Of a stretch of DNA of 64,000 nt, positions 12,418 through 25,536 are shown piece by piece. The stretch comes from Ehretia macrophylla (lineage: Eukaryota > Streptophyta > Magnoliopsida > Boraginales > Ehretiaceae). The DNA lies in the NCBI GenBank assembly GCA_037974665.1, contig CM075770.1, positions 21,529,501 to 21,593,500 on the forward strand. The letters are read 5' to 3'. Within the stretch, counting starts at the first letter, position 1. Every line of letters starts with the position of its first letter. The notes under the pieces are model-generated. The model searched no databases. It saw nothing but the letters and a program-made list of their open reading frames with translations, and was not told where the DNA came from. A program made the position numbers and the translations under genes.

Positions 12418-14371
12418 TGTTAGCGATATGCCCTAATGCTATGTGGTTAGATGACCTATTTTTTGGCATTTTATGTAAACTTGTATATTTATCAATGGCA
12501 GTTTATGGATGTTCGTATTCTCCGCTTTTATATTATATGAATGTGTCCCCTGATATTCTTGTAAAAGAAATATATTCCAAAATGCGTTGGAATATCTTGG
12601 CATGTTTCTTGCGTATATAGAATATCTAAAATTATTCGTAGTCCTTAGATTATTTGACCGGGACTAGAATAATCTATTATGGACTATCACGTGAATTGTT
12701 ACCTTTGATTGATATTAGATATTAATGGTAAAGGATGGTGAGCCATGAGCCATAACAACATATGATGCAATTAACAATCACGTGAATGATTATTAGTAGA
12801 ATAGATCATTGAATGTGACATGAGTAACAAACTACATGACTTCGGATTAATAGTTTGTTATTCGTTGTGAATGTACATGTAATCCTTAGACTTGAGAAAT
12901 TACGGCTGTAACATATATTGGAATTTAATATTAGCACTTGGACAACATTTGTCTTTGACTTGTCAAGATAAGTTACGACCTCTTGCATATTATCTTTCTA
13001 GTATAGTGGTTGACAGGTAATTGTCGAGAAAGGATCTATTAACCTCCGGTGTGAGGTGATGTCCTATGCAATCTAATTTCGGTTGTACAATGAGGAAGTC
13101 CTTGGCCAAGGCATGGATGATGGAAAAGTGTTTCCATGAATGTCATCTCTCATTCTACCCTATTAGATGTTTGCATCGTTATCGAGTTTATAGACTTAAT
13201 CTTTTCATGGTCTTTGCTCGATCGGGACGTATTAATAGAAGGATTAAACTGTACGATTATTAGCGACTATAAATAGATTCACCTGTTTGACTTCATTGCT
13301 ATATAAATTGTCTTGATACGTTGCTAGACGTCACTCTAGAACGTGAGGGTATTTTGGGAATGGCGGAGATATTCCCAAAAATATATTAAAGTCGTTTAAT
13401 GTTCCTTCATTGCTATATGGCGGTGAATCTAGAGAGTCACACACAATAAAGCGTAATTGAATGAGTTTCGGATAAGCTTGAATTTGGTTTTGGAACGTTA
13501 AAGTGTTAACGTTGGCAATGCTCGGCCATTAAGTAGTAATGGGCCGAATGTGTAATTATTTATAAGTGTTGGGATAAAAGTACAAATACGGAAAGTTAGT
13601 TTCCTTAATTTAAACTAATAATGATTAGATTAAATTAAATGTACAAACACAAGATTAATAAAGTATATATACATGTATATGATATGTATATATACATATT
13701 AGTCTTGAAAAATGAAGATGCCAAATAGATGGCTAAGATTGTTCCAAATCATCAAGTTGACCATTATTTTTGAAATCAATGGTTAAGATAAAAGAAGACA
13801 AAGCACATGTTTTGATGCATTGAGAAGTGCAATTGTTGTCTTCTAAATACACTACATACAATGCATAAAACAAGGAACACATTACACAAGGCATGCATAG
13901 AAAAACACAATGCATTGAGAAGAATAATTTTGTCTTCTCTTTTTATTGTGCAATTTTCGTCCATTGCATGAGTAGCCCAAGAAGAGTTTTCAATTTTTTA
14001 GAAAAAACTCTTATTCTAGCTTAAAAACATCCCAAAGAAGACTAGCATAAAACCTTTGGTGATTAAGGAACTCATTCAAGCTTGTGTGGACAACCTAGAG
14101 CTCTTGCATTTGTGGGAGGACTTGTCAAAGCTTGTTCATCATCATCATTATCATCTTTGCAAGATCTACAAGAGGTATATCTAAATCTACTTCTTTACTA
14201 TATAGATATATGCTTGAATATATGCTTACCATATGTTAACCACATGAAATCAAGAGTAGAGTTTTTGGATGAATATAGACTTTGTTATAGAAATTTTTGA
14301 AATTCTAGCCATGAATTCCTCTTGGTTTTAATCTATATGATTCCATAACTCTAAAAAGAAAGATTCTTTCA
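12418..14371 (+). mobile_element. Solo LTR related to the 2.2-kb LTRs, opposite orientation
   Basis: The left end TGTTAGCGATATGCCCTAATGC matches the reverse complement of the end of the LTRs at 4149 and 11525. The right end …GATTCTTTCA resembles the reverse complement of their start. The flanks carry an identical 5-bp duplication, taatc (12413-12417 and 14372-14376). Length is 1954 bp. It is more diverged from the two large LTRs than they are from each other, so it comes from an older or sister family. There is no internal domain, so it is a solo LTR. Confidence 0.85.
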
Positions 14372-14945
14372 TAATCAACATGATTTTTAAATATGTTGGA
14401 TGACAGATTTCAACCAAACACATTTTCGGCTAGCTTCATGAATAACTAAAATTTCAGCATGAATAGAGGAAGTGGCAGTCATTGTTTGCTTCATGGACCG
14501 CCATGATATAGTAGTGTCACCAAAATGAAAGACGTATCCCATTTATGACCTTGCTTTATGAGGGTCTGATAGATAACCAACATCAGCATGACCAACTAAT
14601 GAAGATCTTGACTGTCTTGAATAGAATAAACCCATATCTAGTATTCCACGCAAATAGTGGAATATGTGTTTAATTCTGTTCTAATGTCTGCGAATTGGAG
14701 CCGCACTATACCTGGCTAATAAGTTAACAGAAAAAACAATATATGGCCTTGTATTATTAGCTAGGTACATTAATGCGCCAATGTCACTCAAATATGGTGC
14801 TTCAGGACCAAGTAACTTTTCTCCATATTCTCAAGGGCAAAAAAATGATCTTTTGTCACATCAAATGGCCTAACAACCATCGGGGTTATTAGTGGATGAG
14901 CTTTATCCCTATAAAATCTTATTATAAACTCAACCACTGTCTCAT
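14372..14945 (-). mobile_element. Copia reverse transcriptase/RNase H remnant (host element)
   Basis: On the minus strand, 14790-14900 reads KAHPLITPMVVRPFDVTKD. This is the copia region just after the reverse transcriptase, usually 'DKAHPLSTPMVVRSLDV'. Further fragments on the same strand down to 14377 match the RNase H start but are broken by stops and frameshifts. Near 14945 the sequence switches abruptly to the 3' UTR motif of a related copy, so the host copy is truncated or rearranged here. Confidence 0.7.
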
Positions 14946-17900
14946 TAAAAACCTTACTAAGAAAACCCAATGAGATAAAACCTAGGTAAAGGGAAAAAGA
15001 GTACAATGCATATTTGTCTCCCCCTCATCTGAGCATAACAAGAGTATTCTTTGAGTTGACAGAAATCAATCTTCAATGAATATCTGTTTTACTTCCACTT
15101 GGAGTTCATCCATGAAAGAGAACTTTGGCTCGACATGTTTCTATCATATCAAACATATTTGCCCTGCCTCGTTAAAACCTTACCAGGAAAAACCCAATGA
15201 GAAAAAAAAACATTGGTGAAGGAAAAAGAGTACAGTGCATCAATATATTATCCCCTTCATTGCAACATGCGTCATGGTGATAGATATTTTAAGCGATGCA
15301 TTCTACACTTCTGAGTATGTCCTTTGTCATCTTTGTTGGTAAAGCTTTAATGAATAAATCTGCTAGATTTTCACTTGACTGTACTTGTTGAATATCAACA
15401 ATACCATTCTTTTGAAACTCATATATGTAGAAAAAATTTGACAAAATAGTTTCATCATGTCACCATAGCCACCTTTAATGAGACTAGCTCTTTCAAAAGG
15501 TAAACCGTATGATTCCTGAATGTATTGTATGATAAATCTTAATTATATACATCTAGTCTCATGAATTTTCACAATCTCATCATGATTTGAAATAGTAGCA
15601 TTCATGTTCTGTTTCATGGAGCCATATTACAAGTAAATACATGAAATGTTTGTAATCTTTCTTTGTGGGGGTCAGGTAACTGGTCAGCATCTGCAGGGCT
15701 GACTATAATAAAATCAACATTCTTGGATAATATAAGTCCACATTTGATGTTCCACATAGATAGCATGACAGGTGCTTATTTTCATTCTAATACCTTCAGG
15801 TTGAAACTGCCCTATATTTCGCTAACAAATTAATGGAAGACAATTTTATGGCCTTCTATTATTAGCAAGATACATTAGTGGATCAATAGGACTGAGTCAT
15901 GATACTTCAGGACCAATAGTTATCTCATTATCATCCCAAGCGTCCTTTTGATGATTAGGACAATAATCATATCATTCTAATGCTTTCCATAGAATATTAT
16001 TTTGTCTGTGAGTACTCGATCTTCGGGTCGATAAACTCTCACTTGTATAAGCTCTTTAAGAGCGTTTATGACATTCAAGAATTATCAGCATATATTTCAG
16101 CAATAATTGGCAAATTTAAAACAATAAGCAATTGATAGCAAATAGAGATCTACAAGGAGATAATACTTCTTAATAAGATATATGACTAACAAAATATCAA
16201 CATATACTAAGAAGGTTATACAACATTCTTCCAGAATGTTTTTATTTGTACAAAGATCTAAGTAATCGATTACATTTCCTGGGATTTCGAGTCATATGCT
16301 TCAGGCATAGTAAGTTCTTCAAGAACTTCAATATCATATGTTTTAGGCATAATAAGTTCTTCAGAAACTTCAATATCAATATCACGTGATTTATATTGGC
16401 AAGTTGTTGTCATTTCTATAAGAAGCATATGAACTCATTAACAACGGTATTACAGTTACCATATGAGGATATAAGCCAAAGCTTACTTATATAGCATACT
16501 AACCCATTCCCTGCAAAGCTTTAAGCAGTTTAATGGATATATACCTATATGGTACAGTACTTGCAAGTATCCAAGCGTTGTGGGATTGAAAATGACATAG
16601 GGTTTGCTTCACAATGTTCCCTCTCAATCCCACATACGAGAATTTCACATTTGACATGTGAGCTGAGTTTTCACTATATTGCTTCTCTCTCTTTGACCGA
16701 TCAGGTCTATGTCGACATTCATCCACACTTTGTGGTTCAGGATCCTAAACGCTTTATTCCAAGCGTTTGGTTTCTCCAAGGACCAACTATTCTTCAATCT
16801 CGGCAGGGATTGTGCATTCACCAACATCAAATGGTTTTGCTAGTTCTATCGTGCTTCTTAAAGATATGACATCTTCAGGATTCATAATTCATATATTAGG
16901 TATAATATCATTTGCACCGATAGATACATCACACTTCTAGTGTGTCTTAGATGCATATGCTATGCGTTTACTATATGTCCTTATGGGACAACAATTTGTA
17001 TCGACACATTCATAGTAAATATTTGTAATTTCACAATATTCTTTGTATCTGGTAAATTATTTGCAATACTTTGCAAATGAAGAATCACTTGAACTTCAAG
17101 TTTATTGAGCTAATGTCTTAGATTCAAATGAGAGAATAATATTGTCCTCCAACATACATTATATTGAGATATCAAAGATGTATCACAGTGAACTTCAGGT
17201 TCCTCTAAAATATCTCATGCTAACTTCAGGTAGCGATTTTTTTCCCCTTTAATGGAGGGAACAACAAGCACCAAAGAGTGCTTTAACGTGATCATTAACT
17301 AGGGGTTCAAGATATCATTACGCCCTTAGGTAGCCAAGTTGATTATGCCAAACCATGAGAACAATTGGATTATGATATCTTTGCATTTGTACAAGAGGTG
17401 ATTTAATTGCTCGTATGATTGTATGATACAAACCATAAGAAAGAGCAAGAATTTTGAAATACATGCTTCTAGCATGGATTCAAAAGAAAATGCAAAGATA
17501 TTATTTATCACCATCATTTGTGGTCTCAATAAGATATTTATTTCGACAAATATCTTTAATCTTAGCAAAAATCTTATGAACTTGCTAAAATATAATGAAT
17601 TTACGATTCAAAACTATGGACCACAAGATTATGTTATATTAGCTCTGCTGGAGTAAGTTACATTAGTAAAATCAAATAGCTAGTACATGTGCCTTGGGAC
17701 AAGTGTACGACATGTACATACTTAATATGCATTCAGACCACAAATATTCATAGTGGTTTTGACTTCTCATGCTTTTCCTAATTATTCCACTACTGGTGGT
17801 GAGGATTATCAATCTTAGTATTGTTTGTGGGACATATTATCTCAACCACGGTCATGACTATGACCAATTTAATATGTAGATATTACAGTTAGTACAAGAA

Positions 17901-18507
17901 GTGCAATATCATTTACTTTGGAGAACACAATTCCATTTATTCTGGGGAATGTAGTTTCATTCACTGCAGGAAATGTAATTTTATTTTCTTCAGGAAAATA
18001 AATATTATTCACTTCAAGGGATTTTAAATCCATTCGGTTCAGAGAATTTAATTCCACTCACTTTGAGAAATTTTTAATTATATTCCTTCAAGGAATTTAT
18101 ATTTCATCCACTTCAGGGAATATAATTATAACCACTTTAATTTCATTCACTTCAGGGAATGCAATTTTTGATTCACTTCGGGGAATCTAATTTCAATTCA
18201 CATCAGATAATTTTAATTTCATTTACTTCAGATAATGAAATTAAGCCAACTGAAAATTTTGACTTTCTATAAATTCCAGTGGAGTTTTCACTATAACAAT
18301 GTGAATTTCAATCCTTCAAAGGATAAGATAATAAAGGAAAAATACTTTTCTATAAATGATATACATAGGGTATAATATTCATACCTCTATTTGAAATAGC
18401 TTCAAAACTGTGGTAAAATTTTCCTTTTCATATTCAAAGAGTAAGATTTGATTCTCACCATAATTTTCTACCAAGTAACTCAATGGTAGATACTCGTGCT
18501 AATAACT
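14946..18507 (-). mobile_element. Degraded copia interior, second copy of the same family
   Basis: Minus-strand order from the right: a leader and decayed gag/pol (about 18500-15460), an RNase H tail (about 15450-15290, again with 'VDIQQVQSSENLADLF' and 'KAL') and a 3' UTR motif (15250-14946). No ORF is longer than about 105 codons and none is a convincing domain. The order shows that parts of two copies of one family are joined, because an RNase H tail lies upstream of the reverse transcriptase remnant at 14800. Confidence 0.6.
17890..18250. repeat. Degenerate tandem repeat, unit about 30 bp
   Basis: About ten imperfect copies of a unit close to 'tttcattcacttcagggaatgtaat' lie in a row. Spacing varies between about 25 and 40 bp. 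On the minus strand part of it reads as a repeated peptide with 'FPEVN-'/'FPAVNET' units (ORF 17869-18057). It sits in the decayed interior of the copia element and may be a repeat-rich piece of its gag or leader. Confidence 0.6.
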
Positions 18508-18826
18508 TGTTATAACCTAACTGCAAAAGACAACAAATAGTATAAAGAGAAAACTGAAACTCTTATTCATTTTTGAATCATTTACATTACAATTATTATT
18601 CTCTATTTATAGAGTTTTAGAAACTAGTAGCTGATTATTACAAGCTGCTTACACTGCTACTTGTAAGTTGCTGATGACTGCAAGGTGCTTAGTAGTTGGT
18701 GACTGTAAATTGCTTACGCTACTACTTGTAAACTGCTTAATAACTGGTGACTACAAATTACTTATGTTGCTACTTATAAACTGCTTATATTTATAATAAA
18801 TATACACCAATCAATATTTCATAACA
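18508..18826 (-). repeat. 5' LTR of the copia family
   Basis: This 319-bp repeat starts TGTTATAAC and ends TTTCATAACA, so both ends fit the TG…CA rule. It is homologous to 1-263 over the visible length. Next to its left edge, 18483-18505 reads on the minus strand as AGTTATTAGCACGAG and so on. This is not the common tRNA-Met primer site seen in the other elements here. Confidence 0.7.
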
Positions 18827-19182
18827 TAAATGCTATTATAAAAATCTTGTCACCTACTAAGCAACAAGCATAAGCTAACCAGGACAAGCATATTCTACGA
18901 GATGCGACAGTACAACTAGAAAGAAACATTGTACTTAGGCAGTGTAACACGACGCCGTCTCACACCTCTACATAACATAATTTTTTTTTTTTTTTGGGTC
19001 AAAAAATAACAGATCTTGAAACACTCTTACATAGTAACGAATTTCACACTCGACTGCACACTTTGCTTCTTGTGTATTCGACCGTTAAATACAAATATAA
19101 AAAAGCAAAGCAAAATTCAACTATTGCTGCAAGCCTTTGAAGAAGAAGAAGAAGAAGAAGACCTATATAGCAGCAGCAGCAG
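18827..19182 (+). promoter_or_regulatory. Upstream region and 5' leader of the KONJAC-type gene
   Basis: This 356-bp stretch lies between the end of the retrotransposon block and the ATG at 19183. It has a poly-T run (18981-18996), a GAA-repeat leader (about 19138-19161) and a CAG-repeat just before the start codon. I do not see a clear TATA box at a standard distance. The old LTR ends only about 350 bp before the start codon, so LTR sequence may be part of the promoter. Confidence 0.4.
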
Positions 19183-19258
19183 ATGGAGAGCTCAGATGAG
19201 AAGGTGGTTGCAGTGATCATGGTGGGTGGACCCACCAAAGGTCTGTCAATTTATTGAG

Positions 19259-19292
<34 letters not shown>

Positions 19293-21666
19293 GTGTGTGT
19301 GTGTTTGAGATTTAACGTAAATTTTGCATTAGGTACACGATTTCGGCCACTTTCGTTCAACACTCCAAAGCCGCTATTCCCTTTGGCTGGTCAGCCCATG
19401 GTTCATCATCCTATTTCTGCTTGCAAAAGGGTATGTTTTTAATTCTTCTTTTGAAACACTAATTATTAAATGAATTACAAATTCATTGTAGACTTTATTT
19501 AGTTGCTTAAAGAATTGGAAAATAAATAGAAAAATTCATTAATAGAGACAAAAAGGATGCTGATTCAGTTAAAGACTCAATTTTTTTGTTTTTTTTGTTT
19601 ATTTTATTTGCATTACTATGAAGGGTATGCTTTTATACTGTATTTTATAATTAATTATTAATTAAATTTGTAATTCAAATGCCCTTTATATTGCTACAGA
19701 ATTGGAAAAGAAATATTTGAAAAAAATTCATATTAATGGAGATAAACAGAATGCTGATTCAGTTAAAGACTCAATCTTTTTGTTTATTTTATTTGGCATT
19801 ACTTGGAAGGGTATATTTTTATTCCTTTTCTAGTTAAATATAGATTAAATTAGTAATTCCTATACCCTTTATTAGTTGCTTATGGAATTGGAAAAGAAAT
19901 AATTGGATCAATTAATGTTTTTACTTAATGCAATAATTAGAATGATATATCAATTAAAGACTCAATTTTTTTTTTTTTTTTTTGGGTTCAATTTATTTGA
20001 CATTACTAACAAAGAGGCAAAGAATATTTAAAACTAGTTGTGCTTCCTTCACCTAAGAGTAATTGAGGATTGATGTTTAATTCTTGTGTTTTTTAATTAG
20101 ATACCCAACTTGGCACAAATTTTTCTAATTGGATTCTACGAGGAGCGTGAATTCGCCATATATGTCTCTTCTATCTCTAATGAGCTCAAGGTCCCTGTCA
20201 GGTGAGATCAGGCAATAGCTGCCACTTTATTGCATGTTAATTTTTTGTTGGGGGTGATTGTAAATTGCTGTATGATAAACTTTGATGTGATATTTGCTTC
20301 TTTCGATCTAAACGTGAGTCGCTGTTGCTGGTTATTCAGATATTTGAGAGAAGACAAACCTCATGGTTCAGCTGGTGGCCTTTATTACTTCAGAGATCAG
20401 ATCATGGAGGACTCTCCTGTATGTTTAATGGATTCCACGCAAGTTTAAGTTACTTTTTTTTTTTTTTTTTTAATCTTTTCCGTCCCTTATGCCAATTCTT
20501 TGTCAAGCAATGATTATCATGATTCTATTATGGATGAGTATGTACTTAGGTTTGCCTGAATTGAATAAGTAGATCAACTTTCATGCTATATTGTAAAAAT
20601 GGTAGTGGAATCCAATATGGAAGTCGTTAGGCTAGACAATTTATCATTGAGCTGCAGTGAGCGATGGGGGCAGATTCTTTTGTCTTCTGTTATATCATTG
20701 CATTGTCATAAACTTGTCTTCTTGAAGGCACAAATTGCATTAGTTTTACCAGTATTTCCTAATTGGTATTCTACACGTCATCTCATGGCAGTCACACATC
20801 TTTTTGCTCAACTGTGATGTTTGCTGCAATTTTCCACTTCTAGACATGCTTGGTAAGCGCTTACAAATTCATTGACAGCTTCTTTATTTTCTTCTTATGG
20901 CTTATTATTGCAAACTATGATATTTTAAGTGTGGAATCTTTAAGTTATCACCATTCTTGTGATCCAGATCATGATTTCTGAATTCATGTATGGTTCCAAA
21001 AGAATGTAATTTATCCATCTTATTATGCTCTTTGCAGAGGCTCATAAAAGATATGGTGGGATTGGTACGTTGCTGGTCATTAAGGTAACTCTGTATGCAT
21101 AATCTCATTGATCTACACAATGCAGTTCTATGGTGATAGAAATAGAATATCTCCAATGAGCAACTTCAATACTTACATCTCTTTGTACACAGGTTTCTGC
21201 TGAATCAGCCAACCAGTTTGGTGAATTGGTAGCCGATCCAATTACGAAAGAATTGTTGCATTACACAGAGAAACCTGAGACTTTTGTATGTATAATGAGT
21301 GAAAAAACAGATTGCCTTTGGTTTATCCCATTTCTTTTGCTTGAGTATAATCTTGGTTGCATTTCCTTACAGATTTCTCAAATATTGTAGGTGAGTGACC
21401 TGATCAATTGCGGTGTCTATGTTTTCACTCCAGAAATTTTCAGTGCCATCCAAGATGTATTTACACACAGGGAAGACAGAGGTTAGTTTTACATCATAAT
21501 GATCCTCTCAGAGTTGTTTCTCTTGCTACTAAAAAGTAATTGTTGCGATTCACAATGAGGAGACAATCCAAAATGAATATTTCTTTTGGCATATGAGCTG
21601 AATTAATCTTGAGATCTTCCAGGAGGTCTAACAATCTTCAAATTCTTGGTCTTCTGGCTTTTTGTC

Positions 21667-21708
<42 letters not shown>

Positions 21709-24509
21709 CACTTTCCCCTCGGTGCAGCCTCCCTGCACCTCTTTCTCAAATAAAGAAAGAAGTGTAGAGTTGGGAAGGAAATGAATCAAAGAGGCCGCTC
21801 GTCATTCATTTATTATTGCTAGAGTTTATGAAACATTTACTATTTCCCTATTCTGCAAGCACGTCAAGTTCATTATGGTATAAGTGGTCATTTATATTGA
21901 TTCAGCAGATGTATTGGGTAATTAATTTGACCTGCACATATATTTGAATTTTTTAGCATTGACATTGTTAAGTTTACCACATTGATGTTAGAAATTGTAT
22001 CTATGTTTTGCAGCTAATTTACGTCGTGTTTCCAGCTTTGAAGCCCTCCAGCTGGCAACAAGGTATGGCCTCTTATACTCTGACTCTTTATCTGAATATG
22101 TCATGAACAAGGTGGTATCAAATGCCATTAGTATATGTGCATATTTTGTACATAGCTATGGTGTTAAAAGTGGATACAATGAAGGAAGTGGGTAAAACAG
22201 AGGGGAGTGGGAGTATTACTAGGCAGTGTCACATTTGTCATGTGTAGGATGAATTCAACTAAATATAGAGCTCGCTTCTGCTATTCCTAGAATTGGTTTT
22301 TGTAGTCTGGCCTATTTTTTAACTAGAAGCACTGAAATAATGTGGTGCTTGACTATCGATATGAGTATTATTTGAATTCACTCATGGGCTGATGAATATC
22401 AGGATAATGCATGTCTCGGTATTTTTAGAATGGACACTAAACCTTTCTAGCATTTCTTGTACACAACTGAAGTTCCTCTTGCATCTCTTTCTATTCACCA
22501 CCAAGTTTTTTGTTGTGGAAAGAGAAAACAAATTTGTGAAAATGTTTTGCTTTTTCACTTGTTCTTTAATATGCATTAAATATGATCATAATTAAGACCT
22601 CAGAAAAGAATTTTCCCTCATATAGCTAGTGCAATTAGGCTGGCATGGGCTGTTTTACTTCAATAGCTATAAAAGCATATTTCAACTTGATTTCACTGTT
22701 ACTCACAATTCTTTTCAATAGGTCAATTCCTAAAGATTTTGTAAGGTTGGATCAAGATATCTTGTCACCACTTGCTGGGAAGAAGCAGTTATATACTTAT
22801 GAGACTATGGACTTCTGGGAACAAATCAAGACTCCTGGGTAATTTCAGAATGAAAATGTTTTTGAGTTTGTTTCTTCCATGTCATCCTATGTGCACAGAA
22901 GTTTGGATATTTCACATCTAAATATGCATATTAAATTCTTACAGAATGTCATTGAAATGTTCTGCCTTGTACCTGGCTCAATTCCGCTTGACCTCTCCCC
23001 ATCTGCTGGCAAGTGGAGATGGCACCAAGAATCCCACCATTATTGGGGATGTTTATATCCATCCATCAGCTAAAGTACATCCGACTGCGAAGGTAGTTTG
23101 TTCTTTTGCTCTTCAAGGTTGCAAAGTACCTGCAACTCGCTAACTGATGATGCAATTGTTGGTGTCAACCATGTTTACATGCATAATATTATGGGCTAAA
23201 TGAAAAATATCTAATTATGAGATTCAATTTCCACCGCAGGTTGGCGAATACTAAGGCTCGTAGTTACTTTAAATGAATAACTTTCTAATACCATCTTAAG
23301 TAATATCCTCAGAATCAGTAATGAATTCTCATAGTCTTCTATTCATTTCAAACTATGTATTTGAGGAACTGTATTTGCAGGCATCTTGTTGAGCACTTTA
23401 AGAATCGTGTATAAGCCTTTTCCACAAGTCATTCCCGGTCTAATGAAATCATGTAGTTTCATAAACTGTGAACTAGTTGTAGAATATTTAGAGATCAGGA
23501 GGATATATGCCAAGAATTTTAGTTATGTGCAATATAAATTTTGCAACTGTTTTTTATCAACCTTAGATACTGAAGCTTTTTGGTCTTCTGTTACTTCTGA
23601 ATTTCCTCATGGTTCTATGATCAGATTGGGCCTGATGTTTCAATATCAGCAAATGTTCGTATAGCAGCTGGTGTGAGACTTATAAGCTGTATCGTCTTAG
23701 ATGATGTAGAAATCAAGGTATGCAATTTTAGGATCTGACCCCTGGGGCCGTCCACTTATAAAGCCTTATGTATAATCTATTGTGTCTTATGCTGACAGGA
23801 AAATGCAGTAGTTATGCACGCAATTGTTGGATGGAAGTCATCTATTGGGAAATGGTCCCGCGTCCAGGTATGCACTTTGCTGTGTACATGATTTTGTTAA
23901 TCCATGTATTATGTGTTATCATCAGGTAATTGTTTATCGTTTTCCCTTGGTAACAAATTGTTAACTTTGTCCTCAATTGGCTATTGCCAAATTTCCTTGA
24001 ATAACGTCATTTATGTTCATGTGTTTTTCCAATTTTACTACACATCCATCTTAACACTTTCATCTCCTCTACTGCCATCTTCCGAACGCATTAATTACAA
24101 TATGCACGAAAAGTTCACGTGTTAATTTCAAACGCCTTCTTATTGAAAATTATGAGGATATTCCTGAAGTTCAATCATTAATGGTTGCAAATCTATAGCA
24201 TAAGTTGGTATTTGCTTTGAACGTCTAGCCTCTTACAATGAATATCATTTGTTCAGGCTGAAGGAGATTACAATGCAAAACTTGGAATTACAATATTAGG
24301 TATTTTTTTTTCCTTCAGACAAATGGTAATGATTCTTTTTATTTCTTCGGGCAATAATATTGATGAAGATATGCTTTTTATTTTATTTTATATTTTATGC
24401 TGATTCAGGGGAAGCAGTGACTGTTGAAGATGAGGTGGTGGTGACTAACAGCATTGTTCTACCAAATAAGACCCTTAATGTTAGTGTTCAGGAAGAAATC
24501 ATTCTATGA
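19183..24509 (+). CDS. KJC1: Mannose-1-phosphate guanylyltransferase-like protein, KONJAC type
   Basis: Fifteen exons, each with GT-AG borders, join into a 415-residue protein: 19183-19240, 19333-19430, 20101-20201, 20340-20418, 20792-20852, 21038-21084, 21193-21285, 21391-21481, 22014-22062, 22722-22838, 22945-23092, 23625-23717, 23799-23867, 24257-24299, 24409-24509. The N-terminal nucleotidyltransferase fold carries [19 protein letters not shown] near residue 15. A left-handed beta-helix with hexapeptide repeats ([20 protein letters not shown], then [17 protein letters not shown]) fills the C-terminal third. The length equals that of the plant KONJAC proteins. Those proteins bind the true GDP-mannose pyrophosphorylase in the cytosol and raise its activity, feeding glucomannan and glycoprotein synthesis. 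The extra residues in the GG-x-GTR loop fit a regulatory rather than catalytic role. KJC1 and KJC2 cannot be told apart here. A TRIM element begins 208 bp after the stop. Confidence 0.93.
19257..19290. repeat. (AT)n microsatellite in KJC intron 1
   Basis: A run of alternating T and A followed by a short (GT)n tract lies inside the 92-bp first intron of the KONJAC-type gene. Intron 1 is short, so length variation here could affect splicing efficiency. That effect is inference only. Confidence 0.9.
21672..21703. repeat. (TC)n microsatellite in KJC intron 8
   Basis: About 16 TC dinucleotides lie in the intron between 21482 and 22013. It is a plain simple-sequence repeat with no coding meaning. 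Confidence 0.9.
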
Positions 24510-24716
24510 GAGTTTGGAGCTGAGATTACAACATCTAATTATTGTCCGATACATATCAATTTTGCGTTGCATTGTTCTCTTTTAACACAGAGATTATACC
24601 TCCAGTAAGAATTTTTGTACGAGAGAGAGAGAGAGATTCCATGTTTACTGTATGTTCAATCCCATTGTAAATTGTGGTTCTCAAATTATGAAATAGAATT
24701 TAATGGACACTGTTCC

Positions 24717-25536
24717 TGTGGTAACATAATTCCACATCGGAAGATTTGGAAGTGAGAGAGTTGGATATAAAGGCTTGGTCCCTTGTATTAGCCGAGGCGC
24801 CTTTTGAGGAGAGATCCTCGAAGGGACAAACTCGTGAGGGACCTGTGCCTGCGGGCCAGGTTTCCAATAGCGGACAATACCTCGGTAGTGATGGTTCGGT
24901 GAGACTCTGCGTGGGCTCCACGTGGGGAGTCGGTTCGTTACAAATGGTATCAGAGCCAGTCTTCCCTTGTGCTCGTGCTCGCGAGGGCGCGGGGCTCCTT
25001 AAGAGGGGTGGAATGTGGTAACACAATCTCACATCAGAAGATTTGGAAGTGAGAGAGCTGGATATAAAGGCTTGGTCCCTTGTATCAGCCGAGGCGCCTT
25101 TTGAGGAGAGATCCTTGAAGGGACAAACCCGTGAGGGGCCTGTGCCTGCGGGCCAGGTTTCCAATAGCGGACAATACCTCGGTAGTGACGGCTCGGTGAG
25201 ATTCTGCGTGGGCTCCACGTGGGGAGTCGGGTCGTTACAAATGGTATTAGAGCCAGTCTTCCCTTGTGCTCGTACCCGCGAGGGCGCGGGGCTCCTTAAG
25301 GGGGGTGGAATGTGGTAACACAATCTCACATCAGAAGATTTGAAAGTGAGAGAGCTAGATATAAAGGCTTGGTCCCTTGTATCAGTCGATGCGCCTTTTG
25401 AGGAGAGATCCTCGAAGGGACAAACTCGTGAGGGGCCTGTGCCTGCGGGCCAGGTTTCCAATAGCGGACAATACCTCGGTAGTGATGACTCGGTGAGACT
25501 TTGCGTGGGCTCTACGTGGGGAGTCGGGTCGTTACA
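24717..25536 (+). mobile_element. TRIM retrotransposon with three LTRs
   Basis: Three 226-bp direct repeats (24717-24942, 25014-25239, 25311-25536) start TGTGGTAACA and end TCGTTACA. Two 71-bp spacers separate them. Each spacer starts with a tRNA-Met primer site (TGGTATCAGAGCC at 24945-24957; TGGTATTAGAGCC at 25242-25254) and ends with a purine tract (agaggggtggaa, aggggggtggaa) just before the next LTR. The flanks gttcc (24712-24716) and gttct (25537-25541) are a 5-bp duplication with one change. Each LTR carries a 'gatataaagg' TATA-like box. No coding capacity is present. This is a terminal-repeat retrotransposon in miniature, in tandem form, located in or just behind the KONJAC 3' UTR. Confidence 0.9.

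Noticed and set aside
24700..25461. Open frame of 253 codons on the minus strand
   Set aside because: It runs antisense through the three TRIM LTRs and its protein is just the repeat read three times. It has no known domain.
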